A DNA stretch of 57,597 nt from Bacteroidales bacterium (GTDB taxonomy: Bacteria > Bacteroidota > Bacteroidia > Bacteroidales > JAIPAH01): assembly GCA_021738485.1 (NCBI GenBank), contig JAIPBX010000007.1, forward strand, positions 1 through 57,597, written 5' to 3'. This document shows, in pieces, positions 25,316 to 34,572 of this stretch. Both the position numbers and the translations under genes were made by a program. Numbering within the stretch: the first letter of the stretch is position 1; every line of letters starts with the position of its first letter. The notes below the pieces were generated by a model. That model saw only the letters and a program-made list of their open reading frames with translations, did no database searches and was not told the origin of the DNA.

Positions 25316-28312
25316 ATGGTGAAAAGAGTCATAAGCATAACTTTTATAGTATTATGCGGTCTTTATTTGGGGCTATCTCAAAATGCTAAGATGAAGCATT
25401 TTACCACCTCCAATGGACTGCCCAGCAATGAAGTTTTTCATGTCATGCAAGACTCTACCGGGTACATTTGGTTTTGTACAAACAATGGAGTTAGCAGATA
25501 TGATGGATATGAGTTTGATAACTTTTCTGATGCTGAGGGTGTTGCTGGTAATGCAATATTATTCTCCTATCAGGATTATAGAGAGCGAATATGGTTTGTT
25601 TCATTAGGGGGTAAACTTTCATACTATACTAATGATTCTATATATGAATTTAAGTGGAATCAAAAAATTCAAGATAACATTAATGGTAGTCCACTACCCC
25701 TGAAAAGAGGGATTTATGTGGATTCAGCTGATAATGTATTTTTAGCTACAAGACCTCAAGGTATTTATAAAATTTCAAACAATGGTGATATTAATTTTTG
25801 GAATTCCCATCCTCCGTCAAGGAATTACATTATGGATTTTGGCCCTAAAGCGATTTGCTCTTCAATAAGAGATAGAGCAGATTCGATTAGCTTAATTAAA
25901 GATTCAAAAGTTCAATCAAAAATAGAGTTTAAACCTTCTATAAAACCGCCCGGCTTGTCTTTGATCAATAAAGTCGGAAAGGAGCACTATATATTATCTA
26001 TGGGATTTCAGGTTATGGAAATCCAAAATAATAAACTCGAAAATTTGCATTATGATGGGAATAAATATATTACTGAGTTCCAGGTGAGTGAAGAAGGCGG
26101 GATTTGGCTGGGGTATAAAAACAATGGAATTGAATTATACAATAGCAAATCTTTTAATGAGAAAAGGAAACACTATCTAGAAGGGAAGGCTATTTCAACG
26201 GTCTTGCGTTCCAAGCAAGGAGGTCTTTGGTTTACAACATTAAAAAATGGTGTGTATTATAAGCCATCCAAAGAAGTAATTTCCATCGATGAACAAGATT
26301 TACTCAGCACAAAACATGTAAATTACTCATTTGTAGACAAAAATGGTAAGTTGATAATTGGCACCGCTGATAATTATATCAATATTATTGATAATTTCAA
26401 CACGAACACATCTTTTGAATCACGACAAATAGAATTGAACAAGTCGGAGCCCGATAATAACACTTTTGCTATTTCAGATCAAGAATATACTTATTTTGGT
26501 ACTGACCAGGGATTATTCGTAACGGAGATTTATAGCTATAATTCAATAAATAAGGTATCTGTATTTGATATAGAGCATAAGTTTGAGAAGACAGGTGTTA
26601 AATCCCTCCTTAGGCTTTCCGATGGAAGTTATGCCATGGGGAATGCAACAGGATATTTTACAAGCACCATTAATGAGCTACATAATGATACCTTATTTGT
26701 GAAACAACGGAATTCTGAAAGAACGAGTTGCCTATTATTTGATTCATCAAATAATTGTATATGGATTGGATGCCTTAATGGCTTAAAAATGCATGATCTA
26801 AGATCAGATACAGTTTTGAACGTTAGTAAAGGAAAAGAGTGTTTGGATCGCCGCATTGTCGATATTGAAATACTTCCGGGAAATAGGTTGGCTATGGCTA
26901 CAAAAGGCAATGGTTTGATTTTTTATGATATAAGTAAAGACACTTGCTCAAGGATTAATACGCATGACGGATTGATGTCAAACTCCGTTTTATGCCTGGA
27001 GTTAAATGATAATATATTGTGGGTGGGAACAAATGAAGGAATAGGTTTAATTAATATAAATTCAGAGAAGCAAAGAATTAGTATTCTGGACAAAGCTTAT
27101 GGATTAGCCTCAAATGAAATAAATGATTTTACGGTCCATGATTCTATGATGATAGTCTCCACGAGTAAGGGGGTAAGCTATTTGAATCTTAACGCGTTAA
27201 CTTTTAAAAGGCGCCCTTCAAAGATTCATATCAAAACAATTAATGTCCCTAATCAAAAAGTCATTTCTGAACCGGGAAATAAGTTTGAAATAAAGTATCC
27301 TCAAAATTCTTTAAGGTTAAAGTATACCACACTCACTTACAATCATGAACAGGATTTAACTTATAAATATAGGCTCAGGGGTTTGAAGGAATCGTGGAAA
27401 CGTACTTCACGAAATGAGATTTTCTTTTCCTATATCCCACCCGGTGATTATACTTTTGAAATCATGGTCCGTAATAAAAACGGGATATGGAGTGAAAACC
27501 CCCATAGAGTGGAATTTACAGTAGAGCCTCCTCTTTGGGGTAAGCAGTGGTTTATCACTCTACTGGTCATCACCTTAACACTGGTCATCGCCAGCATCTT
27601 GTATCTGTTGTTTCGAAATTACAAAATCAAAACACAAGCAAAACAAGACATTATTCGCTATCAGCATCAGGCGCTTAGTAGCCAGATGAATCCTCATTTT
27701 TTGTTTAATTCCCTGAATTCTATACACAGATATATTTTAGAAAGCAATTCGTCACATGCCAGTAAGTTCCTTAGCAAATTTGCCCGCTTGACGCGACTTT
27801 TCCTGAAGAATTCTCAAAATCACAGGATACCCATATCAAAAGAGCTAGAGAGTATACGCCTTTATCTTCAGTTAGAAAATCTGAGGATGAAAAATAAATT
27901 TGATTATACCTTTGAGATTGATGACAATATAGATATTTCAAATATAGAAATACCATCAATGCTGCTTCAGCCCATTGTGGAGAACGCTATTATTCACGGC
28001 ATACGTTATTTGCATACCAGGAGGGGCAAGATTGAAATAGCCATTAAAAAGAAGGAGCAATATCTTCAATTTATCATAAAAGATAATGGGGTGGGAAGAG
28101 ATAAAGCTGCTGAAATAGAACAAAAAAACCTTCATCACTCTTTTGGTAATTCGATTATCTTAAAAAGAATTGAATTGTTAAATCAATTACATAATAGTTT
28201 CATTTCACTAAATTACATAGATTTGTATGAGGGTAATCAAGGAGTAGGAACAAAAGTAGTATTAGAAAATTTTCCAATTACATATAGCAATGTTGAAAAC
28301 ACTGATAGTTGA
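25316..28312 (+). CDS. two-component sensor: periplasmic propeller with LytS-type histidine kinase
   Basis: The 998-residue protein has a signal sequence (MVKRVISITFIVLCGLYLGLSQ) and about 700 residues of periplasmic propeller repeats of the Reg_prop type (FTTSNGLPSNEVFHVMQDSTGYIWF, written here as two abutting pieces FTTSNGLPSNEV and FHVMQDSTGYIWF; later INTHDGLMSNSVLCLE). A Y_Y_Y-like beta domain (YKYRLRGLKESWKR) and one membrane segment at about 744-766 come next. The cytoplasmic part is a His_kinase (LytS/YehU) module: the phospho-acceptor MNPHFLFNSLNSI with His794, an N-box LLQPIVENAIIHG and a G-box IIKDNGVGRD. It should sense an external ligand. Its stop overlaps the receiver gene by 23 bases, so the two are translationally coupled. 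The region is visibly more AT-rich than the first 17 kb. Confidence 0.9.
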   Translation: MVKRVISITFIVLCGLYLGLSQNAKMKHFTTSNGLPSNEVFHVMQDSTGYIWFCTNNGVSRYDGYEFDNFSDAEGVAGNAILFSYQDYRERIWFVSLGGKLSYYTNDSIYEFKWNQKIQDNINGSPLPLKRGIYVDSADNVFLATRPQGIYKISNNGDINFWNSHPPSRNYIMDFGPKAICSSIRDRADSISLIKDSKVQSKIEFKPSIKPPGLSLINKVGKEHYILSMGFQVMEIQNNKLENLHYDGNKYITEFQVSEEGGIWLGYKNNGIELYNSKSFNEKRKHYLEGKAISTVLRSKQGGLWFTTLKNGVYYKPSKEVISIDEQDLLSTKHVNYSFVDKNGKLIIGTADNYINIIDNFNTNTSFESRQIELNKSEPDNNTFAISDQEYTYFGTDQGLFVTEIYSYNSINKVSVFDIEHKFEKTGVKSLLRLSDGSYAMGNATGYFTSTINELHNDTLFVKQRNSERTSCLLFDSSNNCIWIGCLNGLKMHDLRSDTVLNVSKGKECLDRRIVDIEILPGNRLAMATKGNGLIFYDISKDTCSRINTHDGLMSNSVLCLELNDNILWVGTNEGIGLININSEKQRISILDKAYGLASNEINDFTVHDSMMIVSTSKGVSYLNLNALTFKRRPSKIHIKTINVPNQKVISEPGNKFEIKYPQNSLRLKYTTLTYNHEQDLTYKYRLRGLKESWKRTSRNEIFFSYIPPGDYTFEIMVRNKNGIWSENPHRVEFTVEPPLWGKQWFITLLVITLTLVIASILYLLFRNYKIKTQAKQDIIRYQHQALSSQMNPHFLFNSLNSIHRYILESNSSHASKFLSKFARLTRLFLKNSQNHRIPISKELESIRLYLQLENLRMKNKFDYTFEIDDNIDISNIEIPSMLLQPIVENAIIHGIRYLHTRRGKIEIAIKKKEQYLQFIIKDNGVGRDKAAEIEQKNLHHSFGNSIILKRIELLNQLHNSFISLNYIDLYEGNQGVGTKVVLENFPITYSNVENTDS

Positions 28313-28664
28313 CGATGAACCGGATGCGATAAAGTCTCTTTCCCTGATTTGTGAGGAATATTGCAAGGATCAGGTGAAAATAGTTGGTTCTGCATATATA
28401 ATAGAAGAGGCATACAAATTGATAAAGGAACAGAATCCGGATGTTTTAATGCTTGATATCGATTTGCCGCGGGGCAATGCATTTGATTTGTTGGATCGTT
28501 TCCCAAAAAGGAACTTCTTTGTAATTTTAGTATCTGCCTATTTCGATTTATATGAAAAGAAAATGCGAAAATATGATATTCATGCCTGCGTGGATAAACC
28601 GGTTGATATCGATGAGATCACTTCGCTAATGCAAATGCTTTACAGAAAAAGATATGGAGACTGA
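28290..28664 (+). CDS. receiver-only response regulator
   Basis: The 124-residue product is a single receiver domain: acidic pair Asp8-Asp9 (LIVDDEPDA), phospho-acceptor Asp56 (LMLDIDLP), the Ser of LVSAY, and the conserved Lys of CVDKPVD. There is no output domain; the stop comes right after the last receiver helix, and no LytTR-like sequence follows in any frame before the next gene on the other strand. It overlaps the kinase gene by 23 bases. Receivers partnered with LytS-type kinases normally carry a LytTR DNA-binding domain, so it must signal by protein contact, act as a phosphate sink, or pass phosphate on. I see no sign of a recent frameshift. Confidence 0.88.
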   Translation: MLKTLIVDDEPDAIKSLSLICEEYCKDQVKIVGSAYIIEEAYKLIKEQNPDVLMLDIDLPRGNAFDLLDRFPKRNFFVILVSAYFDLYEKKMRKYDIHACVDKPVDIDEITSLMQMLYRKRYGD

Positions 28665-28683
28665 TTAGCTTGTTTTAAGTCTT

Positions 28684-30114
28684 TTACTTTTGAGCTTTAG
28701 CATTTACAGGTAACCCTTCACCTTCGGAGCGTGCTATAGTTACCGCTCCGCAGCTATCACTCCATACATTTGTAGCCGTTCGAAACATGTCCAGTATTCT
28801 GTCCACCGCAAGTATCAATCCTACACCTTCAAGCGGGAGACCCACTGCCGTTAAGATAACAGTAATCATCACCAGGCCGGCCATAGGTATAGCAGCAGCA
28901 CCTATGGAAGCCAGCAGGGCTGTGATTACCACTGTAAACTGCTCTACAACGGTAAGGTCTACACCATAAGCCTGAGCAATAAACAGTGCAGCAACACATT
29001 CATAGAGAGCTGTGCCATCCATATTGATAGTTGCCCCAAGAGGTAAGGTAAAGCTTGTGATCTTTTTGGAGACTCCTGAGTTCCTCTCGACCGCATTCAT
29101 CGTTAAAGGAAGCGTGGCACCTGATGAGGAAGTGGAAAAAGCTGTTATTAAAGGGGTAGACATATTCCGGAAATGTTGCAACGGTTTTGATTTACCGACA
29201 AACCTTAATATCAATGGAAGGGTTATAAAGGCATGAATAGCCAAAGCCGCTACTACTGTTCCCATATAAATGCCCATGCGGCTCATCAGGTTTAAGAGGC
29301 TGTCCTGATCGGCTACAACTTTCGCTACTATACCAAAAATTCCTATCGGGGTAAACCGGATGATAAACATCGTTATCTTCATCATCACATCAAAGAAAGC
29401 ATTAAAAGCATTGGTAAGCAATCTGCGCGGCTTTTCCTCAATCCTGGTAATAAAAAATCCGAAAAGCATGGCAAAAAATATTATGGAAAGCATGTCAGAA
29501 GCTTCAAAAGCCTTAAAGATGTTGGTAGGAATAATTTCTACGATGATGTCTCTAAGGCTTTTTTGTTTTTCAACCAACCCTTCTACCTCCCGGCTGAAAT
29601 TCAGATCGGCTCCCATACCCGGCTGTATCAGGTTTACCAGTATCAATCCGACGATTATAGCCAACGTACTGGTAAGCACATAATAGCCTACGGTTTTTAA
29701 ACCAAGACGCCCAAGGTTTTTTCCGGTTCCAATGTTAGTTATCCCCGATATCAGGCTGCTTAAGATTAAAGGGATGATGAGCATTTTTAATGCCCGCAGA
29801 AACATATCCCCCATCCAGCTAATGGCACTTACCTGAGCGTTTTGGTAGGCGGCATTTTCAATGGAGCGATAGTGTTTTTTGAAAACTTCTGGTTTGATAT
29901 TTTCAGCTATGGCTGTTTCAAAAGTATGTCGGGTGTGGAATTCCTCTCCCTTCATGCTTTGCAGTTTATTACGAACTTTTTCAGGGATTCCTTTTTTTTC
30001 CAACTCTTCATACGATGATTCCCGAAGTTCGTATTGAGAGGGGAAAAGAATGCCATAAATAATGGCTATTATCAACGCAATCAATATCTGCCAGTGTAGT
30101 GCGGGTCGCTTCAT
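28684..30114 (-). CDS. dicarboxylate/amino acid:cation symporter (DAACS family)
   Basis: Members such as GltP and DctA take up glutamate, aspartate or C4-dicarboxylates with protons or sodium. The product (about 476 residues) has the family's signature Ser-rich loop FSTSSSGATLPLTMNAVE, then LPLGATINMDGTALYE in the conserved transport helix, and NVWSDSCGAV near the end. An extra hydrophilic stretch after the first membrane helix (ELRESSYEELEKKGIPEK onward, about 75 residues) is longer than in E. coli GltP. I use the ATG at 30114; an upstream TTG at 30189 would add 25 residues. It is divergent from a TetR-type regulator, a common arrangement for control of the pair. Confidence 0.9.
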   Translation of the reverse strand: MKRPALHWQILIALIIAIIYGILFPSQYELRESSYEELEKKGIPEKVRNKLQSMKGEEFHTRHTFETAIAENIKPEVFKKHYRSIENAAYQNAQVSAISWMGDMFLRALKMLIIPLILSSLISGITNIGTGKNLGRLGLKTVGYYVLTSTLAIIVGLILVNLIQPGMGADLNFSREVEGLVEKQKSLRDIIVEIIPTNIFKAFEASDMLSIIFFAMLFGFFITRIEEKPRRLLTNAFNAFFDVMMKITMFIIRFTPIGIFGIVAKVVADQDSLLNLMSRMGIYMGTVVAALAIHAFITLPLILRFVGKSKPLQHFRNMSTPLITAFSTSSSGATLPLTMNAVERNSGVSKKITSFTLPLGATINMDGTALYECVAALFIAQAYGVDLTVVEQFTVVITALLASIGAAAIPMAGLVMITVILTAVGLPLEGVGLILAVDRILDMFRTATNVWSDSCGAVTIARSEGEGLPVNAKAQK

Positions 30115-30273
30115 AGGTTGCTTTATTTGAATGGGTAAATTTAGAAAAATAATTCCTGATAGAAATAACTTACCAACCTGATTGACCAACTGTCATAAGC
30201 CTTAAGTAGAATAAGAAATCGCAACCGAAGTCTTTTTCTAAGCGACTGAAATCCTGTTTTTTACTAATCAATG

Positions 30274-30304
30274 TTTGGCAGATTTCTTTTTTTTAATACT
30301 TTTA
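30274..30304 (+). promoter_or_regulatory. putative promoter of the TetR-type gene
   Basis: TTTG (30274-30277) and TACTTTTA (30297-30304) are 19 bases apart, one base off the consensus -7 box. The start codon is 43 bases beyond. Confidence 0.45.
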
Positions 30305-30347
30305 CAGCCATAAGATTTTACAACTTGCAATAGCAAAAGAAATTCGG

Positions 30348-30974
30348 ATGGATCAACAACATATAAGGATTCTCGAAACAGTGAGGGAGCTGGCCCTTGA
30401 TATGGGGATAGAGAATGTAACAATTGATAATATCTGTCAGGCTTCAGGAATAACCAAAGAGGAGTTTTACGGCTTTTTTAAAAATGATGCAGACCTGGTG
30501 GAGCAAGTCCTCAAATTTGAAAGAGACAATTTTAGCTATATTTTTGATAAAAATGATTTTGAGGGGATTAATGCCATAAAAATATTACTTACCGTCAGCA
30601 AAGAAATTTCAGTGAAATTTAAGGATGTAAATCCGTTTGTGACGGTGGCTCTCAAACAAAGATACCCGGAAATTTACCAGGATCATTTTGATCAAAGGAT
30701 TGAATATATTTATGAAAAGATTAAAATAAACCTGCAAAAGGGTATTTCTCAGGGTATTTATCGCCATGATCTAAGTATCGAATTAATTGCCCGTCTGTAT
30801 ATTTCGCGGCTTATTGATATTCATAATCCGGATTTGTTTCCGCCGGAACGATTTAGCTTTTCTACTTTATTCGAAGTAATGTTTGATAATTTTATCCGTG
30901 GCATTGCCAATAAAAAGGGAATGGAATATTATGAGGCAAATAAACCTATACTGGAATTCAATCCAGCAGTGTAG
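30348..30974 (+). CDS. TetR/AcrR-type transcriptional regulator
   Basis: The 208-residue protein has the usual N-terminal DNA-binding layout: a first helix (ILETVRELALDMGIENVT), a helix-turn-helix (IDNICQASGITKEEFYGFF) and the start of the connecting helix (KNDADLVEQVL). The remaining 150 residues are a helical ligand-binding domain with no assignable ligand. The nearest candidate target is the divergent symporter gene; the efflux operon 17 kb away is another guess. This assignment to a target is inference. Confidence 0.8.
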   Translation: MDQQHIRILETVRELALDMGIENVTIDNICQASGITKEEFYGFFKNDADLVEQVLKFERDNFSYIFDKNDFEGINAIKILLTVSKEISVKFKDVNPFVTVALKQRYPEIYQDHFDQRIEYIYEKIKINLQKGISQGIYRHDLSIELIARLYISRLIDIHNPDLFPPERFSFSTLFEVMFDNFIRGIANKKGMEYYEANKPILEFNPAV

Positions 30975-31077
30975 AAAATAACCGGGATTTCCCAAATATA
31001 ATTTTTAACACAGTGGAGAACTGTTGGCATTTGCAGGGCACTTTTTTAGAAAGTTCGGCGTATAAGGACATCATTTC

Positions 31078-32316
31078 TTATATCCTGTGAGATATATGCT
31101 CAAGAATGAGCCGGGTTCCTCCTTTTTTTAAATGAACGTACCGGCTCGCTTTTTTTCCCGCTTTTTCCCTGGAATTCACGCTAAGGAAAATATTACTGAA
31201 TAGCTGGCTAAACTCATCGCTATTTTTGACAGGAAAAGCTGCCTGGTGTTGTATCAGCTCTTTGGCTTCCCGGAATTTATGGTAGTTCGGTCCAAACATC
31301 ACCGGCAAGCCAAAAGCCGCTGCTTCCAAAGTGTTGTGGATACCCTCGCCAAAGCCTCCACCAATATAGGCCATATCTCCATATTGATACAAGTGGGAGA
31401 GGAGTCCGATGCTGTCGATTACCAGGATTTTTTTATCCGAAAAATCCATGTCGGCCTGCGAGTATCGAATGGCTTCAGATGGCATTTTTTTTATCAGTCT
31501 GTTGATTCGCTGTTCATGAACTTCATGAGGAGCAATAATGAGTTTGATACCCTGGGTTTTGACAGCATCAAGCACATAGGGGAGAAACACCTCCTCATCT
31601 TCCGGCCAGGAGCTTCCGGCCAGCAGTACCGTATGCCGGTTTTTAAAACGGGCAATGTCGGGAAAAGCTCTTGCTTGCCGGGCAATTGCTGCCACCCGGT
31701 CGAAACGGGTGTCTCCGGTAATAATGCTTTTGCCGGGAAAGAGGGATTCTATTAACTTATGCGACGGTTTGTCTTGTACAAAGAATTTGTCGAAAGTTTT
31801 TAACTGCTTCCTGAACCACGTGCCGTACCATTTAAAGAAGTGCTGGTTTTTCCTGAAGATGCCTGATACCAGATAGGTGGGTATATTACTTTTCTTAAGC
31901 TCGTTTAAATAATTAAACCAAAATTCGTATTTGATAAAGAAAGCAATATCTGGCTTAATCATTTCCGTAAACCGACGGGCGTTACCAAGGGTGTCGGAAG
32001 GGAGGTAATAGACATAGTCGGCGTGGTTGTAGTTTTTTCGTATAGTATAACCCGAAGGCGAAAAAAACGTGAGAACAATTTTATGATTGGGATGCTCCTG
32101 TCGGAAAGCTTCTATCACCGGCCGGCCCTGCTCAAATTCTCCCAGCGAGGCACAATGGAACCATGCCGTTTTTGTCTTTTTCGTAAGAGGCCGGATAGTG
32201 GAGAAAATCTTTTTTCTTCCCCCGATCCATTGCTTTGCTTTTTTGTTTCCGGATAAAGCGGCTATCCTGATTAACGCATTGTAAACATAAATTCCGGCGT
32301 TATAAAGCACACGCAT
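31078..32316 (-). CDS. waaA: 3-deoxy-D-manno-octulosonic acid (Kdo) transferase
   Basis: WaaA adds Kdo from CMP-Kdo to lipid A precursor at the inner membrane, the first step of the LPS core. The 412-residue protein has an N-terminal membrane-associated segment, WFHCASLGEFEQGRPVIE (with the conserved catalytic-region Glu), KYEFWFN, the GSSWPEDEEVFLP motif at the domain hinge, and the C-terminal CMP-Kdo site GGGFGEGIHNTLEAAAFG followed by GPNYHKFREA. All main GT30 family marks are present. It stops 3 bases after the end of the next gene on the same strand, an outer-membrane protein. Confidence 0.92.
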   Translation of the reverse strand: MRVLYNAGIYVYNALIRIAALSGNKKAKQWIGGRKKIFSTIRPLTKKTKTAWFHCASLGEFEQGRPVIEAFRQEHPNHKIVLTFFSPSGYTIRKNYNHADYVYYLPSDTLGNARRFTEMIKPDIAFFIKYEFWFNYLNELKKSNIPTYLVSGIFRKNQHFFKWYGTWFRKQLKTFDKFFVQDKPSHKLIESLFPGKSIITGDTRFDRVAAIARQARAFPDIARFKNRHTVLLAGSSWPEDEEVFLPYVLDAVKTQGIKLIIAPHEVHEQRINRLIKKMPSEAIRYSQADMDFSDKKILVIDSIGLLSHLYQYGDMAYIGGGFGEGIHNTLEAAAFGLPVMFGPNYHKFREAKELIQHQAAFPVKNSDEFSQLFSNIFLSVNSREKAGKKASRYVHLKKGGTRLILEHISHRI

Positions 32317-32319
32317 AGT

Positions 32320-33075
32320 TTAATAATAATGGGTTTTTCGGGCTGTCTGTTTCCCCAGGGGTATAAACCATCCGATTTTTAAGCCGTAGAGGGAGTCAAA
32401 ACGGCTATCCGCAGGGCGTTTTCTTTGATCAAAATTATAGGCTCTTGATGAACTCATCCAGGCTTGATGAAATTCTATACCAGCATAAAAGTTAAGGATA
32501 TTCTCATTACCCAGGTAGTGGTATCCCAGAAACTGGGAAGTGTTGAAACCTTCAGTTAACCGGTCATAACCTTTTTGGTAATCCCCGCTGATTTGCGGCG
32601 CAGAATTCTGATTTTGTTCTATACGTATCTTATGGAACATATAGCCTCCCCCTACTCTAAAGACAAGACCACTGTTTTGGTTTGGCCCCCGGACAGGAAA
32701 GAGCTTCCCGAAGGAAAAATTAGCAGTCATTCCTGCTTCAAGTACGGCCATATCTGTAAAGATCCCTCCTTCATCAATGATATAGCCCTCTTCGGCAGCA
32801 ATATCTTCAAATAACTCATCGCTGATTTTTACATTTCTGCTGAAAAGGTAATCTCCTTCCACCATCAAAATCCAATTGGTTATAGATTTATAGGAAAAAC
32901 TGACGCCTAAGGAATTATTCATGCCGAAGCGACTTTTTAAATCTCCTCCCGGCAAATCTTTGCCATAGGCGGCCCCTAATGAGAAAACACGTGCAGTGGT
33001 ATCATTTTCAGGCTTTTGTGCTGAAACTGCCATCATTAGTACAACTGTGATAGAGAAAATCAATGCCTTTTTCAT
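32320..33075 (-). CDS. predicted outer-membrane beta-barrel protein
   Basis: This product of about 251 residues has a signal peptide (MKKALIFSITVVLMMAVSAQ). Its amphipathic strands are typical of small barrels: GVSFSYKSITNWILMVEGDYLFS, here given in two pieces (GVSFSYKSITNW and ILMVEGDYLFS), NSGLVFRVGGGYMF, NFYAGIEFHQAW and LYGLKIGWFIPLG near the end. I do not recognise the family beyond this. ATGs at 33093 and 33126 (the latter the first one in frame) would extend it, but only the one at 33075 gives a signal peptide directly. It lies just upstream of waaA on the same strand, so a role at the outer membrane linked to LPS is possible but unproven. Confidence 0.6.
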   Translation of the reverse strand: MKKALIFSITVVLMMAVSAQKPENDTTARVFSLGAAYGKDLPGGDLKSRFGMNNSLGVSFSYKSITNWILMVEGDYLFSRNVKISDELFEDIAAEEGYIIDEGGIFTDMAVLEAGMTANFSFGKLFPVRGPNQNSGLVFRVGGGYMFHKIRIEQNQNSAPQISGDYQKGYDRLTEGFNTSQFLGYHYLGNENILNFYAGIEFHQAWMSSSRAYNFDQRKRPADSRFDSLYGLKIGWFIPLGKQTARKTHYY

Positions 33076-33257
33076 CGCCGGATAATATTTCATTGGCAAA
33101 ATTACTTTGAATAATTCATAAAGCAAAGCCTTACGCTATGAAATACTCTGGAGGTTTGAGAGGCTCTGTTTCAGCCTCAAGCTTCGATTCCAGAGAGATT
33201 CCCTGCAAAGGCTTTTACCGGAATTTCGAGTCTTTAGCTCACAGCGTTTTTTGCTGG

Positions 33258-33764
33258 TTATTGATCTTTGTATTGCAACACTTCTTCGCTGAAATACTCA
33301 AGCTCAACGCCTGCCTGCCTAAATAGTTCCTCGGATTCCTGCCCGGCATGATATTTTTTTTCACACACTACCCTTTTAATACCCACATTGATAATAAGCA
33401 TTGCGCAAGTACGGCAAGGCGTCATCCTGACATACATCGTGCTGTCTTTTAATGATACACCATGGCGGGCGGCTTGTGTAATGGCATTTTGTTCGGCGTG
33501 GATAGTGCGGACACAATGTTGTGAAACATGCCCATCATCATGAATCATTTTTTTCATATAGTGTCCCACATCGTCGCAATGAGGCAACCCGCGGGGTGAG
33601 CCGACATATCCCGTCACCAGTATCTGTCGGTCGCGAACTGCGACGCATCCGGCACGACCTCTGTCGCAGGTGGCCCTCGTAGCCACAGTATTTGCTATCT
33701 GCATAAAATAGACATCCCAGGATGGACGCGTATTATTTTGCTTCTTTTCTTCTTTTTCAGCCAT
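33258..33764 (-). CDS. deoxycytidylate (dCMP) deaminase family protein
   Basis: dCMP deaminase makes dUMP for thymidylate synthesis and contains catalytic zinc. The 168-residue protein has the nucleotide-recognition start GRAGCVAVRDRQILVTGYVGSP (given as adjoining GRAGCVAVRD and RQILVTGYVGSP), the catalytic motif TIHAEQNAI with zinc-binding His and proton-shuttle Glu, and TPCRTCAMLI with the two zinc cysteines. Its length and additional HCDD segment (PHCDDVGHY) match the dCMP deaminase/ComEB group. It lies 45 bases downstream of a P-loop nucleotide-kinase-like gene on the same strand. Confidence 0.9.
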   Translation of the reverse strand: MAEKEEKKQNNTRPSWDVYFMQIANTVATRATCDRGRAGCVAVRDRQILVTGYVGSPRGLPHCDDVGHYMKKMIHDDGHVSQHCVRTIHAEQNAITQAARHGVSLKDSTMYVRMTPCRTCAMLIINVGIKRVVCEKKYHAGQESEELFRQAGVELEYFSEEVLQYKDQ

Positions 33765-33809
33765 AGTTCAAAAATTTTTCGAAATATATTGAAAATTACA
33801 TTTCAGGTT

Positions 33810-34370
33810 TTATATCAAATCAAACTTTACTAACACATCGTCAACTTCTTTCTGTAGCTTTTGTATAGAGCCATTGTTGTAAAAAATATGATCGGCCATT
33901 TCAATACATTTTCTAATATTCTGTTTATTCGGATCGGTAGAATTCATTTCCCGTTTCTCATTTTCCTGAAAAACTTCCCAGGAGATATCATCCGTTTCGG
34001 ATTTCCGGGCCTGCACTCTGCGATACCGAATTTTTCGGTCTGCATCCACGGCAAAGAGGATAAAATATCCTTTTTGCCTCAACAGTTCTATCTCTCCTGG
34101 TGTTCTGATGCTTTCGATAACGGCATTTTTATTGTTTTGGATGGCTTTTTCATGGAGATGGTCAGCAATATAAGCCGGGCCGTATTGCGACCTTAGTTCA
34201 TTGGCGAGTTTTGTCATGGAATCCCTGTTAATGGGTAAATTCCTATATTTTAATTCCTCAATCAAAAAACCTCTTACCGAATAATGAAGAAATCCTTTGT
34301 GACGGGTAAGATGTTCCACGATAGTTCCTTTTCCGGCTCCTAAAGTGCCTGTAATGCCGATGACTTTCAT
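33810..34370 (-). CDS. P-loop kinase related to nucleotide/dephospho-CoA kinases
   Basis: The 186-residue protein starts with a Walker A motif, GITGTLGAGKGT, and has the general fold of nucleoside monophosphate kinases. It carries a lid-like arginine-rich segment (RKIRYRRVQARK) and a helix starting ADHIFYNNGS near the end, where dephospho-CoA kinases place similar residues. The substrate cannot be fixed: dNMPs, dephospho-CoA or another small molecule are possible. A standard coaE or cmk would be different in detail. Position just upstream of dCMP deaminase favours a nucleotide role, which is inference. Confidence 0.65.
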   Translation of the reverse strand: MKVIGITGTLGAGKGTIVEHLTRHKGFLHYSVRGFLIEELKYRNLPINRDSMTKLANELRSQYGPAYIADHLHEKAIQNNKNAVIESIRTPGEIELLRQKGYFILFAVDADRKIRYRRVQARKSETDDISWEVFQENEKREMNSTDPNKQNIRKCIEMADHIFYNNGSIQKLQKEVDDVLVKFDLI

Positions 34371-34497
34371 TTATTTTATTTTTGATGGCTAAGCTTTTTC
34401 AAAAAATAATGCGCAATCCCGAAATTTTGTTTTTAAGTTATGTGTCCACAGAGGATCCCTCTTTGCGCTATTTAATATTTTTTACAATTATGAGGCC

Positions 34498-34563
34498 GTC
34501 TAAAAATCAACAGTTTGAGAAAGTCCCCTTTAGGAGATTTAGGGGTTATAAGGCTTTTTAGAC
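34498..34563. repeat. small palindromic element with GTCTAAAAA ends
   Basis: GTCTAAAAA (34498-34506) and its perfect complement TTTTTAGAC (34555-34563) bound a 48-base middle that contains the core TCCCCTTTAGGAGATTTAGG. The pairing continues imperfectly outward. It lies just downstream of the LOG gene's stop and may also end transcription. Confidence 0.55.
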
Positions 34564-34572
34564 TGAGCTCAA

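Noticed and set aside
28665-28683. A hidden LytTR domain after the receiver-only regulator
   Set aside because: Only 19 bases separate it from the convergent symporter gene, and no frame carries LytTR-like residues.
33138-33326. Plus-strand open frame opposite the end of the dCMP deaminase gene
   Set aside because: It overlaps a well-supported gene and shows no recognisable features of its own.
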